NCBI GenBank assembly: GCA_016934535.1
Contig: JAFGSQ010000024.1
Span: 1 to 64,000, forward strand
DNA: 64,000 nt
Source: a candidate division WOR-3 bacterium
GTDB lineage: Bacteria > SDB-A
Direction: 5' to 3'
Shown here: positions 8,629 through 18,573 of the stretch, in pieces
Position numbering within the stretch: position 1 is the first letter of the stretch
How the letters are laid out: the number at the start of each line of letters is the position of its first letter
Made by a program: the position numbers and the translations under genes
The notes under the pieces: generated by a model
The model's database searches: none
What the model saw: the letters and a program-made list of their open reading frames with translations, nothing else
What the model was told of the DNA's origin: nothing

Positions 8629-11041
8629 CCTCAAAGTATCATTTAAGTTTAAAACCTATTGGTATGTGATCATTATAGCCGTTTTATTATTGATTTCATT
8701 CGGTTATATGCTGCTTCCGGGAAGAATGCTCGATTGCGGAGATCAGCTTCTCGGGTACTCAAACAAATTATTCTCCTCTTCTAATATGCTCCACGGAAAG
8801 GGCATCCCCTTGTGGAATCCTTATCTTTTTTCCGGATTGCCTTTCATAGGGGCAATGCACGGAGACATACTTTATCCTTCTCTTTTTCTTCGCCTGATTT
8901 TTCCTCCTGAATATGCGCTTGCGCTTTTATTTTTGCTTCATTTTCTTTTTGCGGGAATTTTTATGTTTTTCTTGGCGAAAGAATTGGGTTCGGATAATTC
9001 TGTGTCCCTTCTCATAGCCTTTTTGTACATGTTCACCGGAATAATTATTTCACAGGTAAATCCGGGGCACGACGGCAAAGTAATCGTGGAATCTTTCACG
9101 CCAGCTGTTTTTTTGTTTCTCACAAAAGGGATTCGCACGAGAAGATTGTTCTATTATCTTGTCAGCGGGGGATTTATCGGACTGTGCCTTTTGGCGCCGA
9201 ATGTCCAGTTGACTTATTACATGTTGATGGGAACCTTGATATGGTTTGTATCGGAACTCGTAGGTAATTATAAAAAAGATTTTAAAAATTACTATAAAAA
9301 CATTTCTTTTGCTTTGATAGCTTTGGGATTCGCTTTAGCGGTTTCTGCCGCTCAATTTATACCATTTCTCGAATACAGCTCTCTCTCACCAAGACAAACA
9401 ACCAGAGGATGGGAATTTGCAACGAGTTGGTCAATGCCTTTACCCGAATTTTTCGACGCGATGATTTCCGGATTTTCAGGTATTAAAGAAAAATACTGGG
9501 GTGAGAATTTTTTTAAACTGCACACAGAATACATGGGTGTCATTCCGTTTTTATTCGCCCCTTTGGCTTTATTCTCAAAAAATAACCGAGACAGGAGAAG
9601 AGCATTTACGTTGGCAGGAATATCCGCCTTTTTCCTCATTGTTTCATTTGGAGGTCACACGGCTTTTTATAAACCTCTCTATATACTTATACCGGGATTC
9701 AATAAATTCAGAGCGCCCAGCATATCTTTTTTCATGTTCTGTTTCTCTCTAATTGCATCGACGTCTTTGACCATGAAAAACATACTCGCATCAGAAATTA
9801 AAAAGATGCCTTTGATTGTATTTTCGATCTTACTTTTAATTCTGATTGCATTGAGTCCGGCCCTGGCCTCAAAAATTGCTCAAAACTCCGATAAAATTGC
9901 TTTAGCTGCTCAAAACACGAAAGAATTAAACAGCGGAGCGATGATCTCATCTTTCGTTTTAATTTTTTCTGTTGCATCCATACTGCTCTGTTTAAAATAC
10001 CCCGAAAAAAAACGCTACATTTTCTTTCTTTTCTGTTTCGTCGCTTTTACTGATTTATACAGAACTAACAGCAAATTCGTACAATTCATCAGGGATGATT
10101 CAGGTAAATACCTTTCGGCGGAAGAAATATACAAACCGGATTTTTCCGTTAATTTTGTAAAAAACAACGATTCTCTTTACAGAATAATGCCAACTACATA
10201 CTTCGATCTGCTGATAACTCAAAACGGAGTTCGTCCTGTTGACAATCATTCCAGCGACAACTACCTGATGGCGAACGGACTTTATTCGCCGGGCGGATAT
10301 CACGGAAACCAGCTTCAGAGATATCAGGACCTCATAGGTCTTCCGCAGACTATAATGTTCCAGAACGGAGGACTTCTGTCGGAAAACATAAATCTTTGCA
10401 GACTTCTCGGCATCAAATTCCAGCCTCTCAGCAAAATCCTGTACTCGGAAATCGTGAGACTTTCCTCCGAAGATCCCGACAGGGCCGCTCAGCTCGCAGA
10501 CATGTTCGGGCTTTGTAAAACCGGTCGCATCAGGATGGATTCAGGCGTTGTCGTAGACGCGGGCAACATGGTTTTGCTTGTAGACACTCTCGCTCTGCCT
10601 AAAGCCTTTCTCGTTCCTTCATGCAGAGTAATAACTGATGACGAAGCCTGCCTGGCCGCAGTCCACGACGAAAACATCGATTTCTCCAGGACTGTTATTC
10701 TCTCTGAAGAGCCCGGTATTGCCGGCTCATCAGGAGGAAGCGCCGAGATAACAGAATACTCGCCCGACCGAATAAAAGTTTCAATCACTACTGAAGGGCC
10801 CTCTTTTCTCGTCATAAACGACAATTACGCCCCGGGTTGGAAAGCATACGTAGACGGAAATAATACCGAAATTTTAAGGGCGTATTACTCTCTTCGGTGT
10901 GTTCCGGTTTCATCGGGCGGAGAACACGAATTGCTGATGATTTACGATCCTCTTTCTGTTAGAATTGGATATGCAGTTACGCTTGCGGCTATAATCTTAT
11001 GGTCAATCCTCATGATAATCAGCTGGAGGAAAAAAATATGA
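8606..11041 (+). CDS. YfhO-family membrane protein (GT-C type)
   Basis: An 811-residue protein starting at GTG, with GGAGG at 8597-8601 inside the end of the upstream gene. It has an early D-C-G-D-Q-L loop, G-K-G-I-P-L-W-N-P-Y-L-F-S-G-L-P in the first large periplasmic loop, about twelve membrane helices, and a C-terminal soluble domain containing D-N-Y-A-P-G-W-K-A. This is the YfhO pattern, a family thought to use polyprenyl-phosphate sugars to glycosylate envelope polymers or lipids. The adjacent downstream gene makes such donors. Base composition changes sharply inside the gene (see findings): the membrane half is AT-rich and the C-terminal third much richer in GC. Confidence 0.8.
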   Translation: MGKQSKNDLKVSFKFKTYWYVIIIAVLLLISFGYMLLPGRMLDCGDQLLGYSNKLFSSSNMLHGKGIPLWNPYLFSGLPFIGAMHGDILYPSLFLRLIFPPEYALALLFLLHFLFAGIFMFFLAKELGSDNSVSLLIAFLYMFTGIIISQVNPGHDGKVIVESFTPAVFLFLTKGIRTRRLFYYLVSGGFIGLCLLAPNVQLTYYMLMGTLIWFVSELVGNYKKDFKNYYKNISFALIALGFALAVSAAQFIPFLEYSSLSPRQTTRGWEFATSWSMPLPEFFDAMISGFSGIKEKYWGENFFKLHTEYMGVIPFLFAPLALFSKNNRDRRRAFTLAGISAFFLIVSFGGHTAFYKPLYILIPGFNKFRAPSISFFMFCFSLIASTSLTMKNILASEIKKMPLIVFSILLLILIALSPALASKIAQNSDKIALAAQNTKELNSGAMISSFVLIFSVASILLCLKYPEKKRYIFFLFCFVAFTDLYRTNSKFVQFIRDDSGKYLSAEEIYKPDFSVNFVKNNDSLYRIMPTTYFDLLITQNGVRPVDNHSSDNYLMANGLYSPGGYHGNQLQRYQDLIGLPQTIMFQNGGLLSENINLCRLLGIKFQPLSKILYSEIVRLSSEDPDRAAQLADMFGLCKTGRIRMDSGVVVDAGNMVLLVDTLALPKAFLVPSCRVITDDEACLAAVHDENIDFSRTVILSEEPGIAGSSGGSAEITEYSPDRIKVSITTEGPSFLVINDNYAPGWKAYVDGNNTEILRAYYSLRCVPVSSGGEHELLMIYDPLSVRIGYAVTLAAIILWSILMIISWRKKI

Positions 11042-11751
11042 AAGCCCTCGTAGTGATACCGACTTACAACGAAATTGAGAACATTGAAAAAATATTAATC
11101 AAGATACTCGAACAGGACGACAGACTGGATGTCCTCGTAGTTGACGATTCTTCTCCCGATAACACAGGCGAAAAAGTCCTCGAAATGAGAAAAAGCAGAC
11201 CGAGGATACATCTCAAAAGACGTTCCGGAAAGATGGGGCTCGGAACGGCTTATGTCGACGGATTCAAATGGGCAATAGAGAATAAATACGACTGCGTTTT
11301 CGAAATGGACGCGGATTTCTCTCACGACCCGACGATGCTTCCCGTATTTCTCGAAAAAATAAAGAAATACGACCTGGTAATAGGTTCAAGATACATAAAC
11401 GGAGTCAGCGTAATCAATTGGCCCATGAGCAGGCTTCTTTTGAGTTATTTCGCCAATAAATACGCCTCTCTTGTCACAGGCTGCCCCATAAAAGACCTTA
11501 CCGGCGGATTCAAATGTTTCAGAAGACAGACGCTCCAATCTCTCGACCTGAACAGGATCCATTCCGACGGATATTCCTTTCAAATTGAAATAGATTTCAA
11601 AGCCTACGCCAAGGGTTTGAAAATAAAGGAGATTCCTATTATTTTCGCCGACAGAACCGAAGGCAAGAGCAAGATGTCGAAAAAGATAATCTGGGAAGCA
11701 ATTTTCATGGTCTGGCGTCTCAGAATGGCAAAGATTTTCAGAAAATTATGA
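11038..11751 (+). CDS. Polyprenol-phosphate mannosyltransferase-like GT2
   Basis: A 238-residue soluble GT2 enzyme of the DPM1/dolichol-phosphate mannose synthase type. Motifs in order: VVIPTYNE, VDDSSPDNTGE for the nucleotide, E-M-D-A-D-F-S-H-D-P carrying the metal DxD, and DLTGGFKCF near the acceptor site. The ATG at 11038 is chosen because it has GGAGGA at 11025-11030 and forms an ATGA overlap with the yfhO stop; an in-frame upstream ATG would add residues absent from the family. It lacks the C-terminal membrane domain some relatives have. Role: transfers a sugar, probably mannose, from its GDP form to polyprenyl phosphate, supplying GT-C enzymes such as the adjacent YfhO. Confidence 0.85.
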   Translation: MKALVVIPTYNEIENIEKILIKILEQDDRLDVLVVDDSSPDNTGEKVLEMRKSRPRIHLKRRSGKMGLGTAYVDGFKWAIENKYDCVFEMDADFSHDPTMLPVFLEKIKKYDLVIGSRYINGVSVINWPMSRLLLSYFANKYASLVTGCPIKDLTGGFKCFRRQTLQSLDLNRIHSDGYSFQIEIDFKAYAKGLKIKEIPIIFADRTEGKSKMSKKIIWEAIFMVWRLRMAKIFRKL

Positions 11752-13136
11752 TAGTCAGCAAAACCGAAAAAATAAACAAATTTTTCTGTCTTTGGGACAT
11801 ACTTGCGACAATTCTTCTTTTCGTGTTTCTCCAGTTTTTCGTTCAGATGTTTTTCGCCGAGACGACCTATCAAACTGCCTTGCAGAGACTGCAGAGGCTT
11901 CCCTGGGTACTGCCGCTTACTGCAGTTCTCTGGGCTTTTTTCCTGAATGCCTATCAAACATATCCGAAATCAGAAACCCGTAAAACGGCTGAACTTCTCC
12001 TCCCTGTATTGAAATCAATTGTAACTTCGGGAAGCATTTTAGGCCTATTTTTCTTTTTGACGAAGTCATACATACAAAGCAGGTCGGTTTTCGTTTTGTT
12101 CATGCTTGCGGATCTCGGCATAATACTGTTAAACAGATTCCTGCTTCTAAAGATAAGGAACAAGCTGATGAAACTGAACATAATCATCATCTCCGACGAA
12201 CGCAACAGCAGAAACATAGAAAAGATAATAAGGAAAAATCTTTCAATAGGAAAAAGGATACTGGATATCATCAGAATCAAAGAAGAAATCACCGATGAGA
12301 GAATGAGTGAAATTTTCGACAAAATAAGCCTCGGAACTGTGGATTGGATAGTAGTAGGACTCGGTCCTTCCAACTACGTACATTTTAAACCTCTCGTCGA
12401 GTTCTGCGAAGAAAAAGGCGTGCCCGTCTCTCTGCTGATAGACACTTCGATAAAACCTAAAATATCCTGGCTAAAAGTCGAAGAGATATCCGGTTTTCCG
12501 TTTTTCACTTTTTACACGACTACGGGAAGAGTGTGGGGACTCATATCCAAAGACATTATTGACAAAGCGCTTGGAGTACTCGGAATTATTGTTTTATTTC
12601 CTCTTCTGGCTCTCATAAGCGCAGCCGTAAAAATATCTTCACCGGGAACTGTAATTTTCAGCCAAATCCGGAGCGGACTTAACGGGAAACCTTTCAAAAT
12701 GCTTAAGTTCAGAACAATGCGGGAAGGTTCCGAAGAGCTTCTTCCATCTCTTCTTGAAAGCAATCTTATCCAGGGTTGTGCGTTCAAACACCCTAAAGAT
12801 CCGAGAGTGACAAAAGTCGGCAAATTCCTGCGCAGGTGGAGCCTCGATGAACTTCCACAGCTCGTTAACATAATTAAAGGGGAAATGAGTTTTGTCGGTC
12901 CGAGACCCCCTCTTCCAGAAGAAGTAAAAATGTACAAGAACTGGCAGAAAAGAAAATTGTCCATGAAACCGGGACTGACTTGCCTTTGGCAAATAGGCGG
13001 CAGAAGCAAAATACTCGATTTCGACAAATGGGTCAAATTGGATCTCGAATACATTGACAATTGGTCGCTGTGGTTAGATATTAAGATCATGATCAAGACT
13101 CTTCCCGCCATAATAAGCGGGATGGGTGCTTACTGA
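11748..13136 (+). CDS. Polyprenyl-phosphate hexose-1-phosphate transferase (WbaP/PglC superfamily)
   Basis: A 462-residue protein with four N-terminal membrane helices, a nucleotide-binding-like middle domain, a membrane segment near residue 280 and the monotopic catalytic domain. The catalytic signature is clear: K-F-R-T-M, then R-W-S-L-D-E-L-P-Q-L with the Asp/Glu pair, and G-E-M-S-F-V-G-P-R-P. The enzyme starts lipid-linked glycan synthesis by moving a sugar-1-phosphate from a nucleotide sugar to undecaprenyl phosphate at the inner membrane. ATGA overlap with the preceding gene shows translational coupling. It indicates that this cluster builds a surface polysaccharide or O-antigen-like glycan. 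Confidence 0.9.
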   Translation: MIVSKTEKINKFFCLWDILATILLFVFLQFFVQMFFAETTYQTALQRLQRLPWVLPLTAVLWAFFLNAYQTYPKSETRKTAELLLPVLKSIVTSGSILGLFFFLTKSYIQSRSVFVLFMLADLGIILLNRFLLLKIRNKLMKLNIIIISDERNSRNIEKIIRKNLSIGKRILDIIRIKEEITDERMSEIFDKISLGTVDWIVVGLGPSNYVHFKPLVEFCEEKGVPVSLLIDTSIKPKISWLKVEEISGFPFFTFYTTTGRVWGLISKDIIDKALGVLGIIVLFPLLALISAAVKISSPGTVIFSQIRSGLNGKPFKMLKFRTMREGSEELLPSLLESNLIQGCAFKHPKDPRVTKVGKFLRRWSLDELPQLVNIIKGEMSFVGPRPPLPEEVKMYKNWQKRKLSMKPGLTCLWQIGGRSKILDFDKWVKLDLEYIDNWSLWLDIKIMIKTLPAIISGMGAY

Positions 13137-13152
13137 TAAACACGGAGGTATT

Positions 13153-15300
13153 ATGTTTATATTAGCATTCCTCGCTTTTTTATTATCCGCCGGAGACGGG
13201 ATAACGATTTACACTTCTCACGCTCAAGTCAACAGACTTGAGTTTCTCGGCGGGAAACTAGTCACAATGAGTTCGGGAGGGATCTGTGTTTCCGACTCCT
13301 CGGGACACGAAGTAGTTATTAATAATTCCGACGGACTTCTCGACAACAACGCTATGGACGCAGTCTTCGACGAAAACGGGAACCTCTTCGCCGGGACTTC
13401 CAGCGGGTTGACTGTTTTTTCAAGGGACTTCTCGGAATTCATTCAGCTGACCTCTTTTTTTCAGGGTATACCTCACGGTGAAATCAGGGAACTGGAATAC
13501 AGAGACGACACACTTTGGGCCGGAGGAGAGAACGGCTGTTGGTGCTGGAACACCGGGGGCAATCCTCTCACATTTTCCTACGGACATTCATCGAGATTTT
13601 TATCGGACAGAACCGTCAACGCTCTTTTACTGAACGGAGATATTCTCGCGGCGGGAACAGTAGGCGAACTTTTTTTCATACCCGCCGGAACATTCGGGGA
13701 CACAACAACATACTCCGGTTTCTCAAAAGGATTAAGCGCGCAGGAATCAGTTCTCTCAGTTGTCGTTTACAACGACACTGTATGGATTTCGACGAGCAGT
13801 TACGTTAAATTCCTGTCGGGAGACAGTTTCGTCTCTACAGGGATAAATTCGCGAAAAATGCGCTTGTCCGTCGTTAGAGACACTCTTTTCGTCAACGATT
13901 ACGAAAACTGGTCGGTCAAAAGATGGAACAACGGAACGTGGAATCAATACGGTCCGGGAATTCCGTCGAGACCGGTCAGCGTTTCTTTGAATCCCGACGG
14001 CCGTTTATGCGCGGGAACAGCCACTCTGTCGAATTATTGCTACGAATCAAATTCGTGGAGACAAGTCATGCCTCCGGGGCTTTTTAAACCGCTCGTTTCA
14101 TCCGCCGCCATGCTCCCTAACGGTATAATAGCCGCCATACATTTCGGCAACGATTACGGAGACGCTGTCTCCCTGAGATATCCGGACGGAGAATGGGAAA
14201 TATTAACTTCTCTCAACTACGACACAACCGGTGACTGGGGAGCGGGAAGGTTTATTTCCGTCAGGAACGATTCTACTTTTGTAATAGGGGTCTGGGGCAG
14301 GCCGGGCGCTCTGATTTTCCTTTATCCCGGTAAAACGAGCGCCGACTCCTCCCGTTTCGAAAAACTGGCTCTGCCATACACTCCAAGCGATCAGCAACAG
14401 CCGATAAGCGCTTTGACCGTCGACCCCAACGGAGACGTATGGTGCGCTTCTTTCGACAATCAGGGCCCGTATCTATTCAGGGTAAAACCGGACAACTCGG
14501 TAATAACTTATTACAACAATCTTTTTATATATATTTATTCAATATGCATGCTCAAAGACGGAAGAGTGGCTTTCGGAACGGCTCATTTGAACGCCAACGG
14601 TTTCGCAAGCATTTTCAATCCGTCGGATTCCTCCGTTTCCCCTGAAATACTGACGCTGTCCGGAAACGACATAAACTCAATAGACAACTTTAAGGACCAT
14701 CTTATCTTCATAGGGTCCAACGGCGGTATAAACACATTCGACTTAACCTCTTACACGGTCACAGACACAATAACTAATTCAAACACACAGGGCGGTTTGA
14801 TAGGTCCTTCAGTGGTTTCTCTCCTCTACATTCCCGGAAACGGTCTTTGGGCGTTGTGCGATAACGCGGGGCTCTCGCACAGGAAAGAAGACGGCACCTG
14901 GGAAAAATTCGAACAGCCTTCGACTCTTCCGGGCATTCCTGTAGGAGATAACAGAGGGGGTCTTTTCTATCATGCCGATTCAGGTATTCTGTTAGTCCCG
15001 ACGAGCAAGGGACTTTGCCTGTTTCCAGTAAAAAGCGAATCCGACGCAACCGAGGGTGAACTGCTTGTTTTCCCTAATCCGTGGCGCCTTGACTGCCCAT
15101 TGACTTTAGTGACTGACAGCGCAGAATATTTTTACATTTATTCTATGGACGGAATGCTTGTATATTCTTCGGCTTTATCAGACAATGGAAATCTAGTAAT
15201 ACAACCTCAATCGCTAAGCGAAATTGCGTCCGGTCTTTATTTCGTCGTCGCTAAATCAAACAAGACGACTGCGAGAGGAAGGCTCGTTATCGTAAGATAA
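13153..15300 (+). CDS. Secreted beta-propeller protein with C-terminal sorting tail
   Basis: A 715-residue protein. The start at 13153 is preferred because GGAGG lies at 13144-13148 and the first residues (FILAFLAFLLSAGDG) form a signal peptide; an upstream in-frame ATG would hide it. The body consists of repeating strands such as L-W-A-G-G-E-N-G and V-W-C-A-S-F-D-N, like ligand-binding sensor propellers (two-component regulator propeller type). The last ~75 residues begin V-F-P-N-P and end with ASGLYFVV and a basic end, the type IX sorting layout. It lies 16 bases after the phosphoglycosyltransferase gene. Function unknown; probably exported through the outer membrane. Confidence 0.75.
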   Translation: MFILAFLAFLLSAGDGITIYTSHAQVNRLEFLGGKLVTMSSGGICVSDSSGHEVVINNSDGLLDNNAMDAVFDENGNLFAGTSSGLTVFSRDFSEFIQLTSFFQGIPHGEIRELEYRDDTLWAGGENGCWCWNTGGNPLTFSYGHSSRFLSDRTVNALLLNGDILAAGTVGELFFIPAGTFGDTTTYSGFSKGLSAQESVLSVVVYNDTVWISTSSYVKFLSGDSFVSTGINSRKMRLSVVRDTLFVNDYENWSVKRWNNGTWNQYGPGIPSRPVSVSLNPDGRLCAGTATLSNYCYESNSWRQVMPPGLFKPLVSSAAMLPNGIIAAIHFGNDYGDAVSLRYPDGEWEILTSLNYDTTGDWGAGRFISVRNDSTFVIGVWGRPGALIFLYPGKTSADSSRFEKLALPYTPSDQQQPISALTVDPNGDVWCASFDNQGPYLFRVKPDNSVITYYNNLFIYIYSICMLKDGRVAFGTAHLNANGFASIFNPSDSSVSPEILTLSGNDINSIDNFKDHLIFIGSNGGINTFDLTSYTVTDTITNSNTQGGLIGPSVVSLLYIPGNGLWALCDNAGLSHRKEDGTWEKFEQPSTLPGIPVGDNRGGLFYHADSGILLVPTSKGLCLFPVKSESDATEGELLVFPNPWRLDCPLTLVTDSAEYFYIYSMDGMLVYSSALSDNGNLVIQPQSLSEIASGLYFVVAKSNKTTARGRLVIVR

Positions 15301-15301
15301 T

Positions 15302-17314
15302 ATGGGAGCCTACATCCAGCTTTCGGATTTTCTTTGTTCAGCTGAATCAAGTTCTTTTTACTCTGAAAAGCTTAAAAAGCAAGGTTACGGACCATTCGCT
15401 TCCCACACGCTTAGGCTGACAAGATCTGTATCCGGCGCATCTCATTCGAAACAGGCTTCTTTATTCGTCGAGAAACACAGAAAAACAGGTGTTATAAGAG
15501 TTTCTTTCGAAGGCAATTTAAAAACCGAACTGTCGGATATGCTTTTAAAGACTTTGACCAAAAAAAGTTCCGAAAAAAACATTGATCTCGAAAAAACTCT
15601 CTATCATCTGTATTCGAGGATTTCGGAGACTGATCCTGATCTGATCCCCATTCTCGATGCGTCAGTCTATAAACTGGCTGAAATAGCTACCGCTCCAGTA
15701 TTGTTCTCGCTTCCTGCAAAAGACGCTGTAAACAAAGCCAGTTCTGTAGCGGGAAGGCTAAGAGAAGCCCTCAGAAGCGTCAGAAAACTTTTAAAAAGCA
15801 GAAACACCTCTTTCAATCTGTGGCTCGATCTGACAATTTTACCTGTTGTAGGACCTGTGTGGGATGATCTTTCACTTGAAATTGCGTCAAACATAATTAG
15901 CGAACTCGGTCTGCCACCGACTATTTTTTCGTCAATTTACAAATCGGTTTCCAAATACGCTATATCCAGAGAAATCGCCAAGTTCACCGATGAAAAACCG
16001 CGATTCAGCTCGGAAGACCTCTCAATACTTGAAGAGAGGATAAACAGACTCGGTTCGGAAATCTCGATTGAGGACCTGAAAAAACTTGAAAAATCGGCCA
16101 AAAAAAATCCTGTTGAAATCGGCAGAAGCTTTCATTTGATGTCCGAAAAACAATCACTAAGTTTTTCTGATGTAATAAACTCATTCGAAAATCTTTTCGA
16201 ACTGATAGCTTTTCCTCCGGGAGACCTGCTCAATCTGATTTCAGACGAGCTCACTCAGCAATACAGGTTCATTTCTAAAATTGATAAAAAAGATTCCAAA
16301 ATTGAACAGGAAAACATAATTCTTAGAAACCTAAACCTCGCGGGAAAAAAATACATGGCTGACGCAAAAGGCGCGCTCGATGGCGTCAGAGCTATTATTG
16401 TAGGTGTTTTCGAACCCATAATGACCGCAAAATCCTTTATCGAGACACTGAGAATCTGGCCTGACGAAGAACTCAACGAGAGTTGGAGCCCCTGGGACGT
16501 AGCCAATCACGCCGCTCTTGTCCTGGTCGAAAACGAGAATTTCTATCGTTTCGGACTACAAGGAAAAGTCATTCTCGATAGGGACAAGGACCAGCCGCTA
16601 TTCAAAGAAATTAACGAAAAAATAAACTCTTCGTCGGCAATCCTCACTCTCGTCTTCGGAGACATAGAGACTACATCGGACGAAGACACCGAAGGTCTGT
16701 TTTCGAGCGTCTCTGAAATAATAGACCACATTAGAAAAGCGAATCTTTCGATCCGGTCTTTTGGCCCGTTGACTTTTGCTGTTACGGCTGATAATTCCGA
16801 GGGAGGAGCCATGAAGATTGCCAAAGTGCTTGACGCGCTCATACCCTTCGACGAAACTCCCGTGCCGGGGATAGGCATAGCTTCAGCTCCCTACGGAGAG
16901 GGTTTCTTAGCCAAGACTTACTCCGAAGGCGTTCTCGTAGCAGCCGGAGAAACAGTCAAACGCTCCATGATACTTTCCAGGCTTTCATGGAGCGTCAAAA
17001 GGGTTCTGTGTGATCTTTCATCGACTCTTTCCCTAATAAAATATTGCGACGAATTCAGGATACTCCCATACAGAAGCGCTTCCTTTCCGCAGTTTGACGA
17101 CCCGAAGGAAATTCTCGCGAATATTCTGTACAGAAGGACAGAACCTCACGACATCGCTATGATGTCTCCCCCTCTTCACTTTCAGTTTTTCGGAGCTCTG
17201 AACAAGTCCCGCCAGCTGATTTCAACGGACGATTACGGCGGAGATTTGTCAACTCTGACGGGAAGCAACATAGAAGGTCCGGTTTTTTCGATCACGAAAA
17301 AGCGTCCGGATTAA
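15302..17314 (+). CDS. Large protein of unknown function with a degenerate class III cyclase-like domain
   Basis: A 670-residue soluble, mostly helical protein with no signal peptide; not assignable to a named family by eye. Residues ~445-565 resemble a class III adenylyl/guanylyl cyclase domain. LTLVFGDIETT matches the first metal strand, IGIASAPYGEG matches G-I-x-x-G-x-x, and G-E-T-V-K-R-S-M-I-L-S-R-L matches the G-x-x-V-N-x-A-x-R-L helix. The second metal Asp is replaced (S-F-G-P instead of G-D) and the transition-state Asn is Lys, so catalysis is unlikely. Residues 1-350 are unrecognised helices. It starts one base after the preceding stop and ends with a four-base tail-to-tail overlap with the GT4 gene. 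Confidence 0.55.
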   Translation: MGAYIQLSDFLCSAESSSFYSEKLKKQGYGPFASHTLRLTRSVSGASHSKQASLFVEKHRKTGVIRVSFEGNLKTELSDMLLKTLTKKSSEKNIDLEKTLYHLYSRISETDPDLIPILDASVYKLAEIATAPVLFSLPAKDAVNKASSVAGRLREALRSVRKLLKSRNTSFNLWLDLTILPVVGPVWDDLSLEIASNIISELGLPPTIFSSIYKSVSKYAISREIAKFTDEKPRFSSEDLSILEERINRLGSEISIEDLKKLEKSAKKNPVEIGRSFHLMSEKQSLSFSDVINSFENLFELIAFPPGDLLNLISDELTQQYRFISKIDKKDSKIEQENIILRNLNLAGKKYMADAKGALDGVRAIIVGVFEPIMTAKSFIETLRIWPDEELNESWSPWDVANHAALVLVENENFYRFGLQGKVILDRDKDQPLFKEINEKINSSSAILTLVFGDIETTSDEDTEGLFSSVSEIIDHIRKANLSIRSFGPLTFAVTADNSEGGAMKIAKVLDALIPFDETPVPGIGIASAPYGEGFLAKTYSEGVLVAAGETVKRSMILSRLSWSVKRVLCDLSSTLSLIKYCDEFRILPYRSASFPQFDDPKEILANILYRRTEPHDIAMMSPPLHFQFFGALNKSRQLISTDDYGGDLSTLTGSNIEGPVFSITKKRPD

Positions 17315-18567
17315 AAGCTTTCATACCTGATTTTGTCGAGTTCTTCGCAAAGACTCCCCGTGAGTTTTTTCCTGTCGTAATCAGGATGCGATCTGCGTGA
17401 ATTTAACGACCGCCTTGATTTTTTTTTGATCAGGTCTTTTATTTTCTCAGAAAGTGTTTCATGGTCGTCGGGGGAAACCACATCTCCGGCTCCGGTCTTT
17501 CTCAAAACTTCTGCGGCGTCAGTATTGTTCGGAATCGAAGCGATTATCGGAAGTCCCGTTCCGAGATAATCAAACAGCTTGCCAGTTGAGACGGCATCTC
17601 CTTCCGAAGGAGAAATGTAAAACCACAAAACATCAGATTTCATTGCCTCTTTAATTGCGTCTTTGTGACTCAGGTAGCCAAGGCTCTCAATTTTTACTTT
17701 CAGACCTTTCTCTTCGGCCGTTTTCAGAGCGCTGTCGGAATTTTTTCCTATAAACACAGCTTTGATATTTTCAAATCTGAGCAGGTCCAGAGCTCTGAGA
17801 AGGACGTCAGGTTTTCTCCCTCTCAAAAGCGAACCCATATGACAAACTGTGAATGTCTCCCTGCTTTGCAGAACCATTTCGGGAAAATCATCCGGATCGT
17901 AACCGTGAGAAATTACGGCGGTGTTTTTCGTGCCGTGCCTTTCTAATATGCTGTTTCTGATTTTTTCGTTTATAGTTATGATCAAAGACGAATTCCTGAC
18001 TACCGATTTTTCCAGTTCAAGATTGAACCACGCGTGGTATTTCGTCGCGCTCGGAAATAGTTTTTCGTCAATCCAGGGATCTCTGAAATCTATGGCGAGC
18101 GGCAGTCCGCATCTTTTACTGACCAGAAGTCCGGCGAGGGCAGATGAAAAAGGAGGAACAGAACACATGACAGCGTCGAATTTGATTTTCCCGCAAAGTC
18201 TCACAGCGTAATCGGCGCAGAAGGGCACCCAGCCGATCTCCGGATCTGGAAACGCGAAAGAACGTGATTTTCCAAAATTTGAAAGTTTTTCCTTTTTTGG
18301 CGACAGAAAAAATTTTTCGAAAAATGGAAGATGAAAATGGTCCAAAGAAGGTATTCTGTGGATATCAGTTTTATTCCTGATTTCTTCATACATTTTTCTG
18401 TCGAAAGCGAAGTACCATCGAGGTCTGGATGTCAGTACAGTAGCTGACCAACCGAAATCAGGCATGTATTTGCAGAATTTAGCCTGTCTCTGAACGCCCG
18501 ACAATCCGAGAGGGGGGAAAAAATATGATATGAAAAGAAGTTTTTTGACTGTTTCGGTTTTTTTCAA
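17311..18567 (-). CDS. Glycosyltransferase family 4 protein
   Basis: A 418-residue two-domain GT-B glycosyltransferase. The N-terminus reads ISYFFPPLGLSGVQRQAKF, with the P-P-x-G-x-G-type loop of GT4 enzymes. The C-terminal donor domain includes H-M-G-S-L-L-R-G-R-K-P and a late segment S-P-S-E-G-D-A-V-S-T-G-K-L-F-D-Y-L-G-T-G-L-P, the nucleotide-sugar-binding E-x(7)-E region of the family. It probably acts at the cytoplasmic face of the inner membrane on a surface glycan. It is the last gene of the long minus-strand run, six bases after its neighbour, and its stop overlaps that of the convergent gene at 17314. Confidence 0.8.
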   Translation of the reverse strand: MKKTETVKKLLFISYFFPPLGLSGVQRQAKFCKYMPDFGWSATVLTSRPRWYFAFDRKMYEEIRNKTDIHRIPSLDHFHLPFFEKFFLSPKKEKLSNFGKSRSFAFPDPEIGWVPFCADYAVRLCGKIKFDAVMCSVPPFSSALAGLLVSKRCGLPLAIDFRDPWIDEKLFPSATKYHAWFNLELEKSVVRNSSLIITINEKIRNSILERHGTKNTAVISHGYDPDDFPEMVLQSRETFTVCHMGSLLRGRKPDVLLRALDLLRFENIKAVFIGKNSDSALKTAEEKGLKVKIESLGYLSHKDAIKEAMKSDVLWFYISPSEGDAVSTGKLFDYLGTGLPIIASIPNNTDAAEVLRKTGAGDVVSPDDHETLSEKIKDLIKKKSRRSLNSRRSHPDYDRKKLTGSLCEELDKIRYESF

Positions 18568-18573
18568 GATGAA

